Positions 15,614 to 23,096 of a stretch of DNA of 64,000 nt are shown piece after piece; the first letter of the stretch is position 1, and every line of letters begins with the position of its first letter. Location: contig DATFXM010000178.1 in NCBI GenBank assembly GCA_035315885.1, positions 1 to 64,000 on the forward strand, written 5' to 3'. The notes beneath the pieces are model-generated. The model was not told where the DNA came from and did not search any database. It saw nothing but the letters and a program-made list of their open reading frames with translations. A program made the translations under genes and the position numbers. This stretch comes from DATFXM01 sp035315885. GTDB taxonomy: Bacteria > Acidobacteriota > Blastocatellia > UBA7656.

Positions 15614-16498
15614 ATGAACATTGGATTCATAGGTCTGGGCAACATGGGACAGGCAATGGCTCGCAAATTGATCGCCGCGGGCCACACGGTAACGGTTTAC
15701 AACCGCACTCGCAGCCGAGCGGAAGAGTTGCAAAGCGAAGGCGCTACGGTGGCCGGCTCACCGGCGGATGCATGTCGCGGAGAGGCGGTCATCACAATGC
15801 TGGCGGACGATCGAGTCGTCGCGGCGTTGGCTTTCGGCGCCAAGGGCATTGCCACCAGCTTGAAGCCGGGGAGTGTTCATATATCGATGAGCACCATCAG
15901 CGTCGGTTTGTCTCGAAGGCTGGCGGAAACGCATTCAGCATCGAGCACCGGGTTTGTGGCGGCTCCTGTTTTTGGCAGACCCTCGGCGGCTGAGGCCGGG
16001 CAGTTATTCATCGTAGCCGCTGGGGAGCAGACGCTGCTTGAGCGAGTCGGTCCATTGTTCGAGGCGATGGGACAGAAGACTTTTGTAGTCGGGGACGAGC
16101 CTTCTAAAGCGAACGTAGTGAAGATCGTGGGAAACTTCATGCTGGCGACGGTGATAGAGAGTCTGGGCGAAGCATTCGCTCTCGGGGGTAAGGCGGGAGT
16201 GGAACCCGGTACGCTCTTGGAGATTCTGACCGGGACGATTTTTCCGGCGCCGGTGTTCAAGAGCTACGGCTCGATGATCGCGCAACAGAAATTCGAGCCG
16301 GCGGGATTCAAGCTTTCGCTGGGTTTGAAGGACGTGAAACTGGCTCTGGAGGCCTCAGACCTGTTCGAGGTGCCGCTTCCGCTTGCGAGTCTCATTCGTG
16401 ATCGCTTCATCGCCTCGATGTCGCGCGGGCGTCGTGAGTGGGACTGGTCCGGGCTTGCGAAGCTGAGCACAGATGATGCGGGGATCGGGAAGTTCTGA
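15614..16498 (+). CDS. NAD(P)-dependent beta-hydroxyacid dehydrogenase (3-hydroxyisobutyrate dehydrogenase family)
   Basis: Family members oxidise or reduce short beta-hydroxyacids or semialdehydes. The N-terminal Rossmann motif IGFIGLGNMGQAMA is perfect, followed by YNRTRSRAEEL (Arg after the second strand suggests NADP preference). The substrate loop HISMSTIS, the G-x-x-x-A-A-P-V-F-G-R-P segment and the catalytic Lys in VVKIVGNFMLA are present, as is the C-terminal KDVKLALEAS. ATG 15614 follows CAGGAGAG; the open frame runs upstream to 15488 without protein features. It gives 294 residues, the usual length. The specific substrate is not inferable. Confidence 0.9.
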   Translation: MNIGFIGLGNMGQAMARKLIAAGHTVTVYNRTRSRAEELQSEGATVAGSPADACRGEAVITMLADDRVVAALAFGAKGIATSLKPGSVHISMSTISVGLSRRLAETHSASSTGFVAAPVFGRPSAAEAGQLFIVAAGEQTLLERVGPLFEAMGQKTFVVGDEPSKANVVKIVGNFMLATVIESLGEAFALGGKAGVEPGTLLEILTGTIFPAPVFKSYGSMIAQQKFEPAGFKLSLGLKDVKLALEASDLFEVPLPLASLIRDRFIASMSRGRREWDWSGLAKLSTDDAGIGKF

Positions 16499-16530
16499 GT
16501 TCTGAGTCTCAGCACTCAGGACTCAGAACT
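16491..16530. terminator. Repeat family A copy 4: bidirectional terminator-like hairpin
   Basis: AGTTCTGAGTTCTGAGT (16491-16507) pairs with ACTCAGGACTCAGAACT (16514-16530) with one G-T pair and a 6-base loop. It lies exactly between two convergent genes and includes the stop codon of the dehydrogenase gene. Confidence 0.65.
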
Positions 16531-16535
16531 CTCCT

Positions 16536-17393
16536 CTACCCTCTCAACCAGCGGCCTTCGTAGATGACTTCGGCGGGTCCGGTGAGCGCTACGGTGCCGT
16601 CCAGTCGCCACTCGACGTGCAGGTCGCCGCCCTCGGTTCGCACGTCAACTGCTCGCTCGGTGAGCCCGTTCAACGCGCTCGCTACCGCTGACGCGCACGA
16701 GCCGGTTCCAGACGAGAGAGTATGCCCCGCGCCTCGTTCCCAGATGCGGATCCGCAGCGTCGAACGGTTCACCACCTCCACGAATTCAACGTTCGTTCGA
16801 TCGGGAAAAACCGGGTGGTGTTCGATCAATGGTCCCAACTCTTCAAAGTCCACGGCTTCAAGTTCCGGCACGAATATCACCGTCTGCGGATTTCCCATCG
16901 AGAGGCAGGTAACCTCCACGGGTTCTCCTCCCAGGTTAATTGGGTAACTCACGACTCGCTCGAGCCCGTGCTCAAGCAGCATTGGGACATCGCTGCTGGC
17001 AAGACGCGGCGCACCCATATCGAACTCGAACTCGAACCGGGCTTCGGACCTCGAGACAAGACGACCTCGTTTAATCCCGGCGATCGTCCGGATGCGCACC
17101 TCGGGTGCCGACCAGAGACCTGCGTAGTAAACGTACGCTGCGGCGCATCGAGTGCCGTTGCCGGATACACCGGCTTCGCTGCCGTCGGAATTGTAGATGC
17201 GCGAATTGAAATCGGCGTCGTCGCTCGGATCCCTGGTCAGGAACACAACGCCGTCCGCGCCCGCGCCAAAGTTCCTGTTGCACAGGTGTAGCGCGATCTG
17301 CGTCGCTGCTCTCAGAGTAGAGACATCGTCGACTTCGATAATCAGGAAGTCGTTGCCCAGTCCTTCCAGCTTGGTAAATCGAAAATCGTTCAC
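16536..17393 (-). CDS. dapF: Diaminopimelate epimerase homologue with both catalytic Cys replaced by Ser
   Basis: DapF interconverts LL- and meso-diaminopimelate for lysine and peptidoglycan. The fold is clearly conserved over 285 residues: LEGLGNDFL at the N-terminus, GADGVVF, NSDGSEAGVSGNG and ERGAGHTLSSGTG. In characterised enzymes the two catalytic bases are cysteines in C-G-N-G and C-G-T-G. Here they are Ser77 (codon TCC at 17163-17165) and Ser228 (TCT at 16710-16712). The Glu of G-A-G-E-T is also His224. The gene is intact with ordinary codon use, so this is not decay. It may be a serine-based isomerase or a family member with another substrate; the name dapF is by homology only. It converges with the upstream dehydrogenase. 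Confidence 0.85.
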   Translation of the reverse strand: MNDFRFTKLEGLGNDFLIIEVDDVSTLRAATQIALHLCNRNFGAGADGVVFLTRDPSDDADFNSRIYNSDGSEAGVSGNGTRCAAAYVYYAGLWSAPEVRIRTIAGIKRGRLVSRSEARFEFEFDMGAPRLASSDVPMLLEHGLERVVSYPINLGGEPVEVTCLSMGNPQTVIFVPELEAVDFEELGPLIEHHPVFPDRTNVEFVEVVNRSTLRIRIWERGAGHTLSSGTGSCASAVASALNGLTERAVDVRTEGGDLHVEWRLDGTVALTGPAEVIYEGRWLRG

Positions 17394-17501
17394 GGTTTTC
17401 GCTCCATTTTTGCATCCCCAGTTTCTTGACTCGGCTGTGCGGCTGTGCTACCTTCGATCCCTTCCGAAAGCGGTAAATAGCGATCCGAAAGGAGCGTAAC
17501 C

Positions 17502-17882
17502 GTGCCAAGCCTCCAGGCTCGAAGCCCTTTACGCAGTGCCCACCCGCTGTTGCTGCTAATCAACAAGGCCCTGTCTCAGGCTGCGTTTATCCTGCTGTTG
17601 TTCGCCGGATGGCTCGCGCTGAACTACGTGCGAACCGAATGGCGGCATTCGGACAGCAACTCCGAGCAGCCGCCGGCAGTTTCGGCAGCGTCCCCCGCCC
17701 TTCAGGAAACCTCGGCGATCCAATCCATTCAAAAAGCGCAACGGCTCGTATATATCTGCGCTTCGGACAACGGTCACTATCACGCCTTAACGCATCTGCA
17801 ACACTGTAAGCGTACTGGCCTGAGCGAGGAGGCCGCGATACAGCGCGGCCTGAAACGATGCTCAGTTTGTCTCTCAGAATGA
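17502..17882 (+). CDS. Small membrane-anchored protein with Ada-like Cys/His metal-binding motif
   Basis: A GTG start at 17502 follows AAAGGAG. The protein has 126 residues: one N-terminal membrane segment (about 17-43), a Ser/Pro/Glu linker, and a C-terminal domain reading VYICASDNGHYHAL...LQHCKRTGLSEEAA..GLKRCSVC. The pattern Y-H-x(n)-H-C-x(n)-S-x-E-E-A-x-x-x-G-x-x-x-C-x-x-C resembles the zinc-binding unit found in Ada and attached to many nucleases and membrane proteins. Function is unknown. It is divergent from dapF by 108 bp. Confidence 0.7.
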   Translation: MPSLQARSPLRSAHPLLLLINKALSQAAFILLLFAGWLALNYVRTEWRHSDSNSEQPPAVSAASPALQETSAIQSIQKAQRLVYICASDNGHYHALTHLQHCKRTGLSEEAAIQRGLKRCSVCLSE

Positions 17883-17889
17883 GAAGGGT

Positions 17890-18050
17890 GAGAACAGTTT
17901 CGGGTTTCGGGTTTAGGGTTTCGAGTTTAGGGTTGCGTCGGCCGAATTCCCGGTCACCGCAGCTTTGGCTACCGAACCCGAAATCCTGAACCCGAAACCC
18001 GAAAACTTGTTCTCACCCTAAACCCTAAACTCGAAACCGATCTTCACCCT
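17890..18050. repeat. Repeat family C copy 1 (telomere-like inverted arrays)
   Basis: The left side is GGGTTTCGGGTTTAGGGTTT-type units. The right side is the complementary ACCCGAAATCCTGAACCCGA and CACCCTAAACCCTAAAC, with GGGTGAGAAC/GTTCTCACCC arms. It lies between convergent genes and overlaps the 3' end of the PfkB gene. Confidence 0.7.
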
Positions 18051-18952
18051 TCCTCAAAGTGCGAGTATGCCCGAAGCTGTCGAAAACGGTCTCTTATCTC
18101 GTCCCAAGTCAGCTTAAGCATCCGCTCGGGTCCGAACTCCTCTACGTTGAACGAAGCCATCACCGACCCATAGATTATTGCCCGGCGAAACGCCTGCTCG
18201 TCTTCGACTCCGGTCGACGCGAGATAGCCCATCATTCCGCCCGCAAAGCTGTCCCCCGCGCCGGTCGGATCGAAAACATCCTCGATTGGAAACGCCGGTG
18301 TCGCGAAGTACGAGTGATCTGTGAACATCGCCGCGCCGTATTCGCCGCGTTTGACGATCAAGCGGCTCGGTCCCATTGACAGTATCTTGCGCCCAGCCCG
18401 GATCAGGTTTGCCTCCTCGGCCAGCTCTCGAGCTTCGGCGTCGTTGATCACCAGAAGGTCTACCACTCTCAGCATCTCCCTGAGCTCTCGGGGCGTATTC
18501 TTGATCCAGTAGTTCATCGTGTCTGCGGCGACCAGTTGCGCAGCGACCTGCTCGCGTACCTCGACCTGGAGATCGGGTTGAATATTGCCGAGGAACAAGA
18601 AGGGAGTCTTGCGAGCGGCGGGGGACAGCTTGGGTTTGAAGTTGGCAAACACGTTCAACTGGGTATCCAGCGTCCGGGCGGTATTGAGATCAAACCCGTA
18701 TTCGCCCGCCCAGTAGAAGCTGCGCTCGCCCGGCACCCGTTCGAGATCTCCGATATCGATTCCGCGGTCTCGAAAAACGCGCTCTTCGGCCTCCCCGAAG
18801 TCATCGCCCACCACCGCTACTAGACGGACGTCGGTAAAAAAAGAAGCGGCGACGCTGAAGTACGTCGCCGATCCCCCCAACACTCGATTTCGCTCTCCAA
18901 AAGGCGTTTTCACTGAATCAAACGCCACAGAGCCCACCACCAGTATCGACAT
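18044..18952 (-). CDS. PfkB-family (ribokinase-like) carbohydrate/nucleoside kinase
   Basis: The family phosphorylates sugars or nucleosides with ATP. It starts SILVVGSVAFDSVKTPFGER and has the glycine-rich lid GGSATYFSVAAS. The C-terminal anion-hole/catalytic signature DPTGAGDSFAGGMMGYL with the catalytic Asp is intact. The length of 302 residues is normal. It is the last of a same-strand run including the MTA phosphorylase at 19498, so a nucleoside-salvage kinase (adenosine/inosine-type) is possible, but a sugar substrate cannot be excluded. Confidence 0.85.
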   Translation of the reverse strand: MSILVVGSVAFDSVKTPFGERNRVLGGSATYFSVAASFFTDVRLVAVVGDDFGEAEERVFRDRGIDIGDLERVPGERSFYWAGEYGFDLNTARTLDTQLNVFANFKPKLSPAARKTPFLFLGNIQPDLQVEVREQVAAQLVAADTMNYWIKNTPRELREMLRVVDLLVINDAEARELAEEANLIRAGRKILSMGPSRLIVKRGEYGAAMFTDHSYFATPAFPIEDVFDPTGAGDSFAGGMMGYLASTGVEDEQAFRRAIIYGSVMASFNVEEFGPERMLKLTWDEIRDRFRQLRAYSHFEEG

Positions 18953-18972
18953 TTATATGTTTGGTCCTCGAT

Positions 18973-19371
18973 TCATTTGGCTTCACCCTTCAACTCATCC
19001 ACCCTGGCCTGCGCGCGTTTGGCGAATTCGCTGGTTGGGAAGTCCTTCAGAAGCTGCGCGAAATACTCGCCGGCCTTGTCCTTCTTCGAGAGCTTGAGAT
19101 GAATCTCGCCCATAAGGAACAGGACTTCGTCCATTCGTGAAAAATCGCCGTAGGTGTCGATGATCTCCTGCAGTCGGTCGCGCGCGCCCGTGTAAGCCTT
19201 CCGCTTCTCAAAATACCATCGCGCTACATCAAGGTTGTGCTTGGCCTGAACCTCGAGCGCTTCGTCTCTAACGGGCTCAATGCGTCCTTTTGCGGGGCCC
19301 TGCGCCGCAGCGGATACCCACAGGACGGCCGACAAAACTACTGCTGCCGAAAGGTACTTCTTGAATTGCAT
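18973..19371 (-). CDS. Secreted TPR protein (BamD/YbgF-like)
   Basis: A 132-residue protein starting at ATG 19371 with GGGAG upstream; the longer frame to 19479 lies in repeat DNA. Residues 1-24 are a signal peptide (KKYLSAAVVLSAVLWVSAAAQ). The rest forms two or three TPR-type helical hairpins: ARWYFEKRKAYTGARDRLQEIIDTYG-like and A-G-E-Y-F-A-Q-L-L-K-D-F-P-T-S-E-F-A, the characteristic 'FP-S-A' ending of BamD/YbgF repeats. It probably sits in the periplasm. It is too short to be full BamD, and no lipobox cysteine is seen. Confidence 0.75.
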   Translation of the reverse strand: MQFKKYLSAAVVLSAVLWVSAAAQGPAKGRIEPVRDEALEVQAKHNLDVARWYFEKRKAYTGARDRLQEIIDTYGDFSRMDEVLFLMGEIHLKLSKKDKAGEYFAQLLKDFPTSEFAKRAQARVDELKGEAK

Positions 19372-19389
19372 CTCACTACTCCCACGTAC

Positions 19390-19498
19390 AGAGTGCTGAG
19401 TTGAGAGTCTTGGATCCTTTGAACACGACCATTCCGCATTGATTTTGAGTCTAACAATTAAAGCATCAAAACTCAGCACTCAGCACTCAGCACTCTCC
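19390..19498. repeat. Repeat family A copy 5
   Basis: AGAGTGCTGAGTTGAGAGTC on the left (19390-19409) and ACTCAGCACTCAGCACTC on the right (19474-19496) are complementary arms separated by about 65 bases, between the MTA phosphorylase and TPR genes. Confidence 0.55.
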
Positions 19499-20370
19499 TA
19501 CGTCACATACTTCCCGATGATTGCACTCAAACGCTGTTTGACCTCGGGCGAGATCTTGTCCGACGAAGTCAGGATAGCATGCCGAAGCGAGTGCCGGCAT
19601 TTACAATCTCGAGGACTGCGCGCCAGCCTCGTCACTGCAGCCGCAATCAACCGTTGCGCGTTCTCTACGTTTCGATTCAGGTAATCCAGAATCATCTCGA
19701 CAGTCACCGAGTCGTGCGCCGGATGCCAGCAGTCGTAGTCGGTCACCAGCGCCATCGTCGCATAGCAGATTTCCGCTTCCCGCGCGAGCTTGGCTTCCTG
19801 GAAATTGGTCATCCCAATCACCGACATGCCCCACGATCGGTAAACTTCCGACTCCGCCTTAGTTGAAAACTGCGGACCCTCGATGCAGATGTAAGTCCCC
19901 CCGCGATGAAGCCCGACAGAACGCAACTCCGCGCGCGCCGCCTCATCCAATGTGTTCCACAGATCAGGGCAGACCGGATCAGCCATCGCTACATGCGCGA
20001 CGATTCCTTCGGAGAAGAAGGTGGACTGGCGCTGGCGCGTTCGGTCGAAAAACTGATCGGGGAACACAATGTCCATCGGTTTCATGTCCTCTCTAAGAGA
20101 GCCGACGGCGCTTGCTGAGATGATCCGCTCGACCCCCAGCATCTTCATGCCGTAGATGTTGGCGCGAAACGGAATCTCAGTAGGCGGGAGGCGATGGCCT
20201 CTACCATGTCTCGGTAGAAACGCTACCCGAACGCCGCTCAGCGTGCCGATGACGAACGAATCCGAGGGGTCGCCAAAAGGCGTTGACAGCTTCACGTCCT
20301 GCACGTCGGTGAACGCCGCCATCTGGTAAAGACCGCTCCCACCAATTACTCCGATTGTTGCCTGTGGCAC
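19498..20370 (-). CDS. mtnP: S-methyl-5'-thioadenosine phosphorylase
   Basis: The enzyme phosphorolyses methylthioadenosine to adenine and methylthioribose 1-phosphate (methionine salvage). It begins ATIGVIGGSGLYQM and has the phosphate-binding RHGRGH, the SAVGSLREDMKPMDIV segment, the purine-site GMTNFQEAKLAREAEICYA and the DYDCWH motif that distinguishes MTAP from purine nucleoside phosphorylase. I chose GTG 20370 because GGAGG lies 7 bases upstream; the frame extends to 20427 without similarity. The length of 290 residues is typical. Confidence 0.92.
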   Translation of the reverse strand: MPQATIGVIGGSGLYQMAAFTDVQDVKLSTPFGDPSDSFVIGTLSGVRVAFLPRHGRGHRLPPTEIPFRANIYGMKMLGVERIISASAVGSLREDMKPMDIVFPDQFFDRTRQRQSTFFSEGIVAHVAMADPVCPDLWNTLDEAARAELRSVGLHRGGTYICIEGPQFSTKAESEVYRSWGMSVIGMTNFQEAKLAREAEICYATMALVTDYDCWHPAHDSVTVEMILDYLNRNVENAQRLIAAAVTRLARSPRDCKCRHSLRHAILTSSDKISPEVKQRLSAIIGKYVT

Positions 20371-20457
20371 TTGAGTCCTCCAAGCCTGACTGTGTTTGCC
20401 GGCGGCATCGACTCGGGATCGACGCACTGCCGGTCCTCGAACAATCGTCTATGCGAA

Positions 20458-21687
20458 CTAGTCCTTCTCTGGCTTACCAGGCTGATGTGGACCTACCCCT
20501 CCGCCCGAGAGAGCCTTAGGAGTGGTAGCGAAGTCTTCGGCTACCGTCACCGACGGGTCTTGCGCGATCTCCTTCAACCGCTCCTGAATGCGGTCGTCTT
20601 TGATCTTCTCAATTATCTGCTGCTTTACCTTTTGATCCTGCGAAGGAGGCTGAACCGTGCGGCGCTCTTCCAGCTTGATGATGTGATAACCGAACGCAGT
20701 TTTCACCAGGTCGCTGACCTCGCCTGGTTTCAGCGCAAACGCGGCATTTTCAAACTCGGGGACCATGCGCCCTTTCGAGAAGAAATCATATTCACCGCCG
20801 CGGCTCTTCGAACCCGGATCGTCCGAGTACTGCTCGGCGAGCTTTGCGAAGTCCTCGCCGGTGCGGACTCGATTCAACAAGTCCTGCGCTTTCTTCTTAG
20901 CCTCTTCGTCGGTCAACTGTTTCGGCTTGGCGTTGTCTTCCGGCTTCTTTCCTTCCTCTTCGTCATCGGCAGCCTGAGGTCGAGTACTGACAAGAATATG
21001 ACGCACCCTGATCTCGTCGAAATCGGCGGTGTGCTGATTGAAGTACTGCTCCACCTCTGCGTCGTCCACCTTATCCAGGGTCTTTTGAAGATCGTCGACG
21101 TAGACGCTGTACAGCGACTGGCTTCGATCAAGCATTAGCTGGAGCTTGGTCAATTCGTCCTGATCCAGTTTGTCTTGTCGAGCCTTGACCGCAAGGACTT
21201 TCAGCTCACCGAACTGTCGCCGGAGTCCCTCGCGTTGTGGCCCCTGCGCCTGCGTCTCAAACCGCGGGTTGCTCTTAATGAAATCATCGAAGTCTTTCGG
21301 ATGACTCGACAGGTACTGGTTCACTTCTTCATCCGAAGCCTTGGCGTCCGGATTCTTCTTCCGGTAGCTGTTATAGAGTACGAAATCACGTTGAAACGAC
21401 ATCTGCGTCTGGACGTCGGGGCGATCGGCGTAACCTTCGGACTCCGCTCGTCTGGCGACCGACAACAACCGCTTGAGATCGTCCACGAGCTTCTTCTTTT
21501 CCTCCGGGCTGTTGGCGATCTCCTGCTGCTTTTCGGGTGGCAGCAGTTCGTTGTAAAGCAGCTCCATGTCGTGCGCGGTGAGCTTGAGCGGCGCGGGACT
21601 GCTGGACCGCCACTGGGACCACAGACCCGCCCCCGCCAGAACTACTACCAGCACAATGACCGCGCCTACTTTTGCGGGCGTACTCAT
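20458..21687 (-). CDS. Membrane-anchored peptidyl-prolyl isomerase (parvulin/SurA-like)
   Basis: A periplasmic folding factor of 409 residues. Residues ~6-25 are a membrane anchor (KVGAVIVLVVVLAGAGLW). A SurA_N-type helical region follows (~35-210), with LKLTAHDMELLYNELLPPE and many charged helices. The parvulin domain (~240-365) begins EIRVRHILVST and includes FAKLAEQYSDDPGSKSRGGE-type sequence, GRMVPEFE and TAFGYHIIKL, all family signatures. A Glu/Lys-rich insert (DDEEEGKKPEDNAKPK) lies inside the domain. The C-terminus is Gly/Pro-rich. Its ATG overlaps the stop of the epimerase gene by one base (TAATG), suggesting coupling. Confidence 0.9.
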   Translation of the reverse strand: MSTPAKVGAVIVLVVVLAGAGLWSQWRSSSPAPLKLTAHDMELLYNELLPPEKQQEIANSPEEKKKLVDDLKRLLSVARRAESEGYADRPDVQTQMSFQRDFVLYNSYRKKNPDAKASDEEVNQYLSSHPKDFDDFIKSNPRFETQAQGPQREGLRRQFGELKVLAVKARQDKLDQDELTKLQLMLDRSQSLYSVYVDDLQKTLDKVDDAEVEQYFNQHTADFDEIRVRHILVSTRPQAADDEEEGKKPEDNAKPKQLTDEEAKKKAQDLLNRVRTGEDFAKLAEQYSDDPGSKSRGGEYDFFSKGRMVPEFENAAFALKPGEVSDLVKTAFGYHIIKLEERRTVQPPSQDQKVKQQIIEKIKDDRIQERLKEIAQDPSVTVAEDFATTPKALSGGGVGPHQPGKPEKD

Positions 21688-22100
21688 TAATGTTCCTCCG
21701 ATTCGTTCGCTTTCTGTACCAGCTCGACCAGCACTCCATTAGCGCTTGCCGGATGCAAAAAGGCTACAAGCCGACCTTCGGCGCCGCGCCGCGGATAACC
21801 TTCCAGCACACGGGCGCCGCTCGACCGCATTTCATCGAGCTTCGATTCGAGGTTGTCGACCTGGTAACAAATGTGATGCAGTCCTTCCCCACGTCTGGCG
21901 ATGAACCGACCCACCGGTGTCTCATCGTTGAACGGTTCAAGCAGCTCGATTCGAGAGTCGCCTATTGGCAACATCGCGACCGTCACACCCTGATCCTCGA
22001 CCCGTTCTCTTCCGCAGACTTCGATCCCGAGTCCCTCACTGTAAAAACGAAGCGCGTCTTGAATGGAACGAACCGCGATACCAAGGTGATCTATCTTCAT
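21687..22100 (-). CDS. mce: Methylmalonyl-CoA epimerase
   Basis: The enzyme epimerises (2R)/(2S)-methylmalonyl-CoA in propionyl-CoA metabolism. The 137-residue VOC-fold protein has paired repeats: metal-binding His in KIDHLGIAV, Glu/His in EGLHHICYQV, and the C-terminal VLVELVQ. RIELLEPF and PVGRFIARRGEG are typical of the subfamily. It is immediately downstream of meaB in the same direction, the usual context. Confidence 0.93.
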   Translation of the reverse strand: MKIDHLGIAVRSIQDALRFYSEGLGIEVCGRERVEDQGVTVAMLPIGDSRIELLEPFNDETPVGRFIARRGEGLHHICYQVDNLESKLDEMRSSGARVLEGYPRRGAEGRLVAFLHPASANGVLVELVQKANESEEH

Positions 22101-22120
22101 TGAGATTGTCTTCGCGATCT

Positions 22121-23083
22121 TCAGTTTTCGGCTGATTCCCGAATCCCCAATCTGTCAATTATCTTTTCGACAACGGTGTAAGGATCACTTCTGCGGTCAG
22201 CGACTGCCTCGGCTGCAGCCCGCAGTTCCTGTTCGCTTACGCCACGAGCGAGCGCGAGTCTAAGCAGACGATCCTTCAGCAACTCGATTATTCGGTGCTC
22301 GGCGATGCTTGCCCGCCTGCCGTCATGATCGATCGCGCGAGCCTCGATGAAATCACGATAGCTTGCTATCGCATCGGCGAGTTTGTCCAGCCCGTTGTCC
22401 TCGGTGGCCACGGTCTTCACTATAGGCTGGACCCAGCCATCCGGCCGCTGTGAGATCGACAGCAGCAACTCGAGCTCACGCTCGGTCCTGAGAACTCCCT
22501 CCCTGTCGGCTTTGTTGATTACAAAGACGTCGCCTATCTCCATAATGCCAGCTTTCAAGGCCTGAATACCATCGCCCATACCCGGAACCAGCACTACGAC
22601 AGTGATGCTGGCGGTCTTGACTACATCGATTTCGTCCTGTCCGACGCCTACCGTCTCGATGATTACTATTTCAAAGCCGGCTGCATCCAGAATCGCGGCC
22701 GCGTCGCCGGTTGCGCGAGCCAGACCACCCAAGTGCCCTCGCGACGCCATGCTGCGGATGAAGATCCCGGGATCCGTAGCCATCGCCTGCATTCGGATTC
22801 TGTCTCCGAGGATGGCGCCACCGGTAAAAGGACTGGAAGGATCGACTGCGATGATTCCGACCCGGTCGCCGGCTTGCCGGTAATGGAACGCAAGCCGGTC
22901 GACCAGAGTACTCTTCCCAGCTCCGGGAGCCCCGGTTATTCCAATGACCAGAGCCCGCCCGGTACGCGGATATAACTTCTTGAGCAGCTCGGTTGCTTCG
23001 GGGCGGCCGTCTTCGACTGCGCTGATGGCTCTGGCTATTGACCGCTTGTCGCCGGCTAGAATTCTATCTTCAGAAAGGGTCAT
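22121..23083 (-). CDS. meaB: Methylmalonyl-CoA mutase-associated GTPase MeaB
   Basis: A G3E-family GTPase that loads and protects the B12 cofactor of methylmalonyl-CoA mutase. The P-loop GITGAPGAGKSTLVDRL, the VDPSSPFTGGAILGDRIRM switch region, ETVGVGQ (G3) and VINKADREG (G4) are intact. The length is 320. It lies between the epimerase and an acyl-CoA dehydrogenase; the mutase itself is not in the window. Confidence 0.95.
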   Translation of the reverse strand: MTLSEDRILAGDKRSIARAISAVEDGRPEATELLKKLYPRTGRALVIGITGAPGAGKSTLVDRLAFHYRQAGDRVGIIAVDPSSPFTGGAILGDRIRMQAMATDPGIFIRSMASRGHLGGLARATGDAAAILDAAGFEIVIIETVGVGQDEIDVVKTASITVVVLVPGMGDGIQALKAGIMEIGDVFVINKADREGVLRTERELELLLSISQRPDGWVQPIVKTVATEDNGLDKLADAIASYRDFIEARAIDHDGRRASIAEHRIIELLKDRLLRLALARGVSEQELRAAAEAVADRRSDPYTVVEKIIDRLGIRESAEN

Positions 23084-23096
23084 AGAAGCGCAGCGA

